Origin: a virus
Length of the DNA stretch: 41,455 nucleotides
IMG/VR virus record: IMGVR_UViG_3300021976_000036
Location: 1-41,455 of that record
Reading direction: 5' to 3' (one strand)
Shown: one piece after another, positions 38,261-41,455 of the stretch
Numbering within the stretch: position 1 is the first letter of the stretch
Layout: each line of letters opens with the position of its first letter
Made by a program: the position numbers and the translations under genes
The notes under the pieces: generated by a model
What the model saw: only the letters and a program-made list of their open reading frames with translations
The model's database searches: none
Told to the model about the DNA's origin: nothing

Positions 38261-39119
38261 TGGCAGTTCTCCTCTTCCTTCGGACGGGACGGCTTCCTGA
38301 TGCCAGCCGCTCCATTACATCCTTCTCCATTGCCGTGACATCTGGATTGACCACAGACCGGCCGAACGTATCGTGCCGGTCCTTGGCTACCCATCTATCA
38401 CTGTCTTCCGTGTGCAACCGGCGTACCTTCTTGCCGGTTTCCTCGTTGCGTTTTCCTCGGTAGTACCCGACGAGGGTCATCTTGCCACAGATCTTCATGG
38501 CCAGATCCCCGCGCTTGGTACTGCCCACCAACGGTAGCGCAAGGGTGGTATCCTCGCCCTCGTCCGTCTCCACGTCAACTCGCATGGTCTTTGCGGTGAT
38601 GAGAACGTTGGTGGGCAACCGAACCAGCCTATCCACCTGGTCGGCGATAGCTGCCCACACGAGCGGATAGTCGTTGCGGCTACGGCTGCGGAAGGCGCCT
38701 CCGACACTACGGGCGGTACCCTTGACCGACCCCATAATGCTGTTCCAGGCATGCTCCTCGAGCTCATCCAGGCTGTCCAGGCCAACCCAATGAAACTCTT
38801 TGTGGCCACTGTGCTCCAGCCAATCCATGTAGGCCAGCCATTCCTCCCAACTGGAGACCTTGAGCTCGTCGGCCTTGCTGCCGCGTGCTTTGGCACTGAT
38901 GGCACCTTCGGCCTCGGTTGTCATGAGCAGTCCGCCGTGCGTGCCCTGGAGTACGGACTTACCGATGCCGCTCTGACCGAACACCAACCAGTTACACCGG
39001 ACGGTGTATTCAGCGTCCTGGAGGTTGACGATCGCCTTTGGTCGCTGCGGAACGCGGCGCGGGACGGCGCGGCGTACCGGCGCTCGTTGTCGTGGTCTTC
39101 GTACGGGTGTTGGTGCCAT
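38247..39119 (-). CDS. Sak4/RecA-like single-strand annealing ATPase
   Basis: A 290-residue P-loop ATPase, starting MAPTPVRRPRQRAPVRRAVP at ATG 39119 (AAGGGAG before it). A basic tail of ~30 residues is followed by NWLVFGQSGIGKSVLQGTHG (Walker A GQSGIGKS), FHWVGLDSLDELEEHAWNSI (Walker B, with Asp) and the Rad51/RecA-core order. This is the Sak4 kind of recombinase that anneals or exchanges strands with SSB in phages. The start overlaps the Cas4-like gene by 110 bases, which is unusually long. Next to DUF669-like and Cas4-like genes, it forms a recombination module. Confidence 0.75.
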   Translation of the reverse strand: MAPTPVRRPRQRAPVRRAVPRRVPQRPKAIVNLQDAEYTVRCNWLVFGQSGIGKSVLQGTHGGLLMTTEAEGAISAKARGSKADELKVSSWEEWLAYMDWLEHSGHKEFHWVGLDSLDELEEHAWNSIMGSVKGTARSVGGAFRSRSRNDYPLVWAAIADQVDRLVRLPTNVLITAKTMRVDVETDEGEDTTLALPLVGSTKRGDLAMKICGKMTLVGYYRGKRNEETGKKVRRLHTEDSDRWVAKDRHDTFGRSVVNPDVTAMEKDVMERLASGSRPVRRKRRTASGNA

Positions 39120-40200
39120 TCTTCTCCCTTGCACTTGCGGTAATGCTGAGGCCATTCTGCTCCATCGCTTCTCGATGGGCAGCATATGGGTCCCTGCGTA
39201 CGTACAGGTTACGCGCCATGTGCGCCGCTGCGGCCGGGTCACTTTCATCGAGCTCGCATACCTCGAAGAAGGTGCATGAGGGACACTGCTCTGTCGGGTG
39301 TTTGAGCAGGGGTGCCTTGCCAGAGAGAATTCGATGCATGTGATACGCCTCAGCTATTACGTGCCGTGCCTGCCGTACCCGTTCCTGCGGGCTCCTATGG
39401 CTTGTGTGGCGGTAGAACAGCGGTCCGGGCTGCTTCAGGCTCACTGAGCCATCCTTGTTCAAGCATTGGCCCTCACGGTCTCGAGGTCTCTCGTCCGGCA
39501 TGGCCTTCTTGAGGCAGTTGAAGATGATGCCGTCCAGCCTGTCCTTCGGGCCGAAGATTCCCTTGTGGCGCAACACTTCCGGTGCAACCCAGAGGTAGCT
39601 ACCACCCTGAAAATTCAGGTCGTAGAACGTCCATAGCTTGGGGAAACTGCGCCGTGTTTTGTGATCGACCACCCGATAGCACTTGTCAACAAGATCCCAA
39701 ACCACCATGTCCCAAGTTCCACAAAGGATCGCAATGATCTGCTCGCTGCGGGAACGGGGGTTGGGAACGTCAATCTGGAATGTCTGCTCACTGTGTACGA
39801 TCTGCCAGTGCCTGTCCTGGCCATAGAACTTCATGTATCCCTTGAGCATGGCGACACCTAGCTCAATGCCGTCGACCACCTCTTCCTCGTCGAGCTCTCC
39901 GCCCATTGTGTACACTCGACGCTCTTCGTTGTCTACGGCCTCTTTGAAGGCATCGATCACGTCAACGGGGTGGCCACGCTTGCGCCCGACCGGGTAGCGC
40001 ACCTCGAGGCCCTTGTGGATGGCGCCTCCGAACCAGGCCCATGTTGGAACCCGTTGCCCGGTAAGCCCTTCGATCCAACTCTTGTGCCACTTCCACGGGC
40101 ATTCAAGGAAGTCACCGCGCTCGCTCGGCCGGATTAGTTTGGTGGCCACGGCTACCGGCTCGGGCAATTGGACATTGGTCGAGACTTGCCATGTAGCCAT
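39010..40200 (-). CDS. Cas4/RecB-like PD-(D/E)XK exonuclease
   Basis: A 396-residue nuclease. KLIRPSERGDFLECPWKWHK starts the domain (first conserved Cys), GTWDMVVWDLVDKCYRVVDH (D, then VDHK, the PD-(D/E)XK core) supplies the metal ligands and Lys, and a QGGSYLWVA helix follows (QxxxY motif). The C-terminal Cys cluster (CPSCTFFEVCELDE) likely carries the 4Fe-4S of Cas4-like enzymes. It would make 3' overhangs for the Sak4 annealase. ATG 40200 has no good ribosome site, and the tiny gene 40152-40295 covers its start; translation may be coupled to it. The tail of ~35 residues is basic and overlaps Sak4. Confidence 0.8.
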   Translation of the reverse strand: MATWQVSTNVQLPEPVAVATKLIRPSERGDFLECPWKWHKSWIEGLTGQRVPTWAWFGGAIHKGLEVRYPVGRKRGHPVDVIDAFKEAVDNEERRVYTMGGELDEEEVVDGIELGVAMLKGYMKFYGQDRHWQIVHSEQTFQIDVPNPRSRSEQIIAILCGTWDMVVWDLVDKCYRVVDHKTRRSFPKLWTFYDLNFQGGSYLWVAPEVLRHKGIFGPKDRLDGIIFNCLKKAMPDERPRDREGQCLNKDGSVSLKQPGPLFYRHTSHRSPQERVRQARHVIAEAYHMHRILSGKAPLLKHPTEQCPSCTFFEVCELDESDPAAAAHMARNLYVRRDPYAAHREAMEQNGLSITASAREKNGTNTRTKTTTTSAGTPRRPAPRSAATKGDRQPPGR

Positions 40201-40295
40201 ACGGCATGGCAACCGGCATTGACGCAACGCTTGATCGGCTGGCCATTCATCGTGTCATTCTGACTGAACTTATGGCGCTTGGCTTCACTAGCCAT
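40152..40295 (-). CDS. Tiny zinc-finger-like protein overlapping the Cas4-like start
   Basis: A 47-residue protein shorter than ordinary cutoffs: MASEAKRHKFSQNDTMNGQP, then IKRCVNAGCHAVWLHGKSRP and MSNCPSR. It has three cysteines (CVNAGC, then NC) and a His, a possible metal site. The ATG at 40295 has GGAGGAGGAG directly ahead, the strongest ribosome site in this region. It overlaps the Cas4-like gene by 49 bases in another frame. It may couple translation of the exonuclease. Confidence 0.65.
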   Translation of the reverse strand: MASEAKRHKFSQNDTMNGQPIKRCVNAGCHAVWLHGKSRPMSNCPSR

Positions 40296-40369
40296 TTCTC
40301 CTCCTCCACCTTGCCCCATCAACGGCTCGGGGCCGACACCCTACTGGATGCCGACCCCTTGCACGTCGG

Positions 40370-40948
40370 TCAGAACGCGGCCCGGCGACGGGTTGGCTTC
40401 GGCTTGGTCTCAGCCGGAGCCTCTTCAGCGGCTTCCGCCTTTTCCGGATAGATGTCGCTGGTGGCGGCTTTGGCCCGACGGGTACGAGTGGCCTTCTGTA
40501 CCGGGTCGGGTTCGACGGCCGTACCACGCCGACGGGCCTTGGTACGGGTGGTTTCGACCGGCGCCTCTTCGGCCGGCTCGACTGCCTTGGGCCGACGGCC
40601 TCGGCGAGGTGCTGGCTTCTCTTCCGGTTCCGGATCCGGCTCGAGATCCTCCTCGGCCGCCTTGCGTGCCTTGCGCCGCTCCTCCTTCTCGGCCTCTGCT
40701 TTCTCCTTGGCCTCGTCAGCCGTGGCGATGGCATCTTCGTACGCCTGGGAATCGCGGAACTCCCGACGCTTGGTCTGCGCGAGGGACACCTGCTCGGCGG
40801 TGATATCCGCGTCGTAGGTCTCGTTCAGCCAGTCGGCCATCGCCTCGGCCAGGATGGACGGACCACGGCCGGTACTGGTGGCCTCTTCGACGGGCTCGGG
40901 CTCGGGTGCCGGTTCGGGCTTGCCCCGACGGGTACGGGTTGTTGCCAT
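40370..40948 (-). CDS. Low-complexity basic/acidic protein, possible nucleoid-like factor
   Basis: A 192-residue protein from ATG 40948, MATTRTRRGKPEPAPEPEPV; GAGGAG upstream. It contains a helical middle (SILAEAMADWLNETYDADIT with AEQVSLAQTKRREFRDSQAY), a long charged helix (EAKEKAEAEKEERRKARKAA) and several TRTRRxKA-type repeats (TRTRRGK, TTRTKARRRG, TRTRRAKAAT). Such alternating acidic and Arg/Lys-Thr repeats resemble histone H1-like or AT-hook-like tails; it may bind DNA. The repeats differ from the DUF669-like tail, but both are of similar make. No defined domain is recognised. Confidence 0.6.
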   Translation of the reverse strand: MATTRTRRGKPEPAPEPEPVEEATSTGRGPSILAEAMADWLNETYDADITAEQVSLAQTKRREFRDSQAYEDAIATADEAKEKAEAEKEERRKARKAAEEDLEPDPEPEEKPAPRRGRRPKAVEPAEEAPVETTRTKARRRGTAVEPDPVQKATRTRRAKAATSDIYPEKAEAAEEAPAETKPKPTRRRAAF

Positions 40949-41058
40949 GGCTCTTCTCCTCTTGGTTTGGGGATGGTAGTGCCTGAAATACTTCGCCGCA
41001 ACCAATGATGTCATACCGGGGTGGCTATCCGCCAACCATTCTCTATCTTTTTATCATC

Positions 41059-41394
41059 CTATCTGCGGCGTCGGGCACGGCGCATTCGAGTGTGGTTCAG
41101 GAAGCCAAGTTCTGGTTCGTCTGATGGGGTTGGTGCCATAAACCGCTCAGGGAGCTCAGGTGGCCATAAGACGTCGCCCCTGTGCACATGTGGCACGTCA
41201 AGACCCGTACACGTACACCGTTGCCCTTCTAGCGCTCTATCGGCCTGGCTAGGCGCTGGCGCCTTGCGTTGGCGCTCCCTATGCCAGGCTGCCCATAGCC
41301 CATCGCGCCATGCGCCGCTCTCCACGTACCATAGGATCGCAAGGGTGGCCAGGCAGGCAACGTATCCGCCTATGAAGGTTGCCAGTTTATCCAC
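41059..41394 (-). CDS. Small membrane-anchored protein
   Basis: A 111-residue protein from GTG 41394 (VDKLATFIGGYVACLATLAI), with one membrane segment at the N-terminus (residues ~5-25), then a basic part RHRERQRKAPAPSQADRALE-like WHRERQRKAPAPSQADRALE, CTCTGLDVPHVHRGDVLWPP (Cys/His, possible metal) and a basic C-terminus. The ORF has an earlier TTG at 41424, but GGGA lies before the GTG, which overlaps the upstream stop. Gene-free stretch 40949-41058 after it contains no ORF and no clear hairpin, only an AT-rich patch near 41040-41060. Confidence 0.6.
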   Translation of the reverse strand: MDKLATFIGGYVACLATLAILWYVESGAWRDGLWAAWHRERQRKAPAPSQADRALEGQRCTCTGLDVPHVHRGDVLWPPELPERFMAPTPSDEPELGFLNHTRMRRARRRR

Positions 41395-41455
41395 GGTGGT
41401 TCCCGATGGCAGTACGGCTAGCAAGCTCTGCCGAGAGGGCGGCCGAATACATGTT
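41387..41455 (-). CDS. C-terminus of an upstream gene (cut by window edge)
   Basis: The last 22 codons of a minus-strand frame that enters at the right edge: NMYSAALSAELASRTAIGNH then RG and TAA at 41387-41389. It overlaps the start of the next gene by eight bases, the pattern seen throughout this genome. Too short for any functional call. Confidence 0.5.
   Translation of the reverse strand, partial: NMYSAALSAELASRTAIGNHRG

Noticed and set aside
37445-38338. A 297-codon plus-strand frame rich in Val/Phe/Leu.
   Set aside because: Shadow of the GAC/GAG-rich acidic tail of the DUF669-like gene.
40949-41058. A promoter upstream of the 40370-40948 gene.
   Set aside because: AT-rich patches are present, but the -35/-10 candidates have poor spacing (14 bases).
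1-41455. CRISPR array, insertion sequence, integrase or attachment site.
   Set aside because: No regularly spaced repeats, transposase or recombinase frames are visible; the only mobile elements are the HNH gene and the intein.

Overview
This window looks like part of the genome of a tailed phage (siphovirus) infecting a high-GC actinobacterium, most likely Streptomyces or a relative. Nearly every gene lies on the minus strand, so the map reads from right to left. Genes are tightly packed, with many ATGA, GTGA and TAATG stop/start overlaps. There is no integrase, immunity repressor or lysis cassette here. The left end cuts the tape measure gene and the right end cuts another gene, so this is an internal segment.

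Layout in transcription order. (1) 41455-36242, early replication and recombination genes: small membrane and zinc proteins, a basic/acidic low-complexity protein, a Cas4/RecB-like nuclease, a Sak4/RecA-like ATPase, a DUF669-like protein with an extreme acidic tail, then a terminator, an intergenic control region with a promoter candidate and a perfect inverted repeat, and two small genes. (2) 36252-25195, DNA synthesis and nucleotide metabolism: a primase fused to an MCM-like helicase, an FAD-type oxidoreductase, a HAD phosphatase, a membrane protein, a nucleotide-modification-associated (DUF1599-like) protein, a uracil-DNA glycosylase, a DnaE-type DNA polymerase III alpha carrying an HNH-containing intein, and a free-standing HNH endonuclease. 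(3) 25147-22475: an unknown gene, a short-chain dehydrogenase, a secreted LPXTG-type surface protein and an odd tRNA. (4) 22432-17149: a divergent ThyX, a RuvC-like resolvase, a ribbon-helix-helix regulator and about ten small unknown genes. (5) 17014-1, the late structural operon: probable terminase small subunit, RNase-AS-like exonuclease, metalloprotease-like protein, TerL, portal, MuF-ADP-ribosyltransferase fusion, scaffold, a secreted moron-like protein, decoration protein, major capsid protein, head-tail connectors, major tail protein, frameshifted tail assembly chaperones and tape measure.

How they may work together: the primase-helicase, DnaE, Sak4, Cas4, DUF669 and RuvC-like proteins form a self-contained replication and recombination set. 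ThyX, the DUF1599-like protein, the HAD phosphatase and UDG adjust the nucleotide pool and DNA base content. The head module ends in a strong hairpin after the capsid gene that could set capsid-to-tail transcript ratios.

Most notable observations: an intein in DnaE with Asn at the +1 position; a tRNA with an apparent 9-bp anticodon stem and 8-nt loop; a +1 frameshift site at CCC-TAG in the tail chaperones; an internal frame break in the major tail gene; a MuF-ART capsid-borne candidate toxin; and a sortase-type surface protein encoded by a phage.
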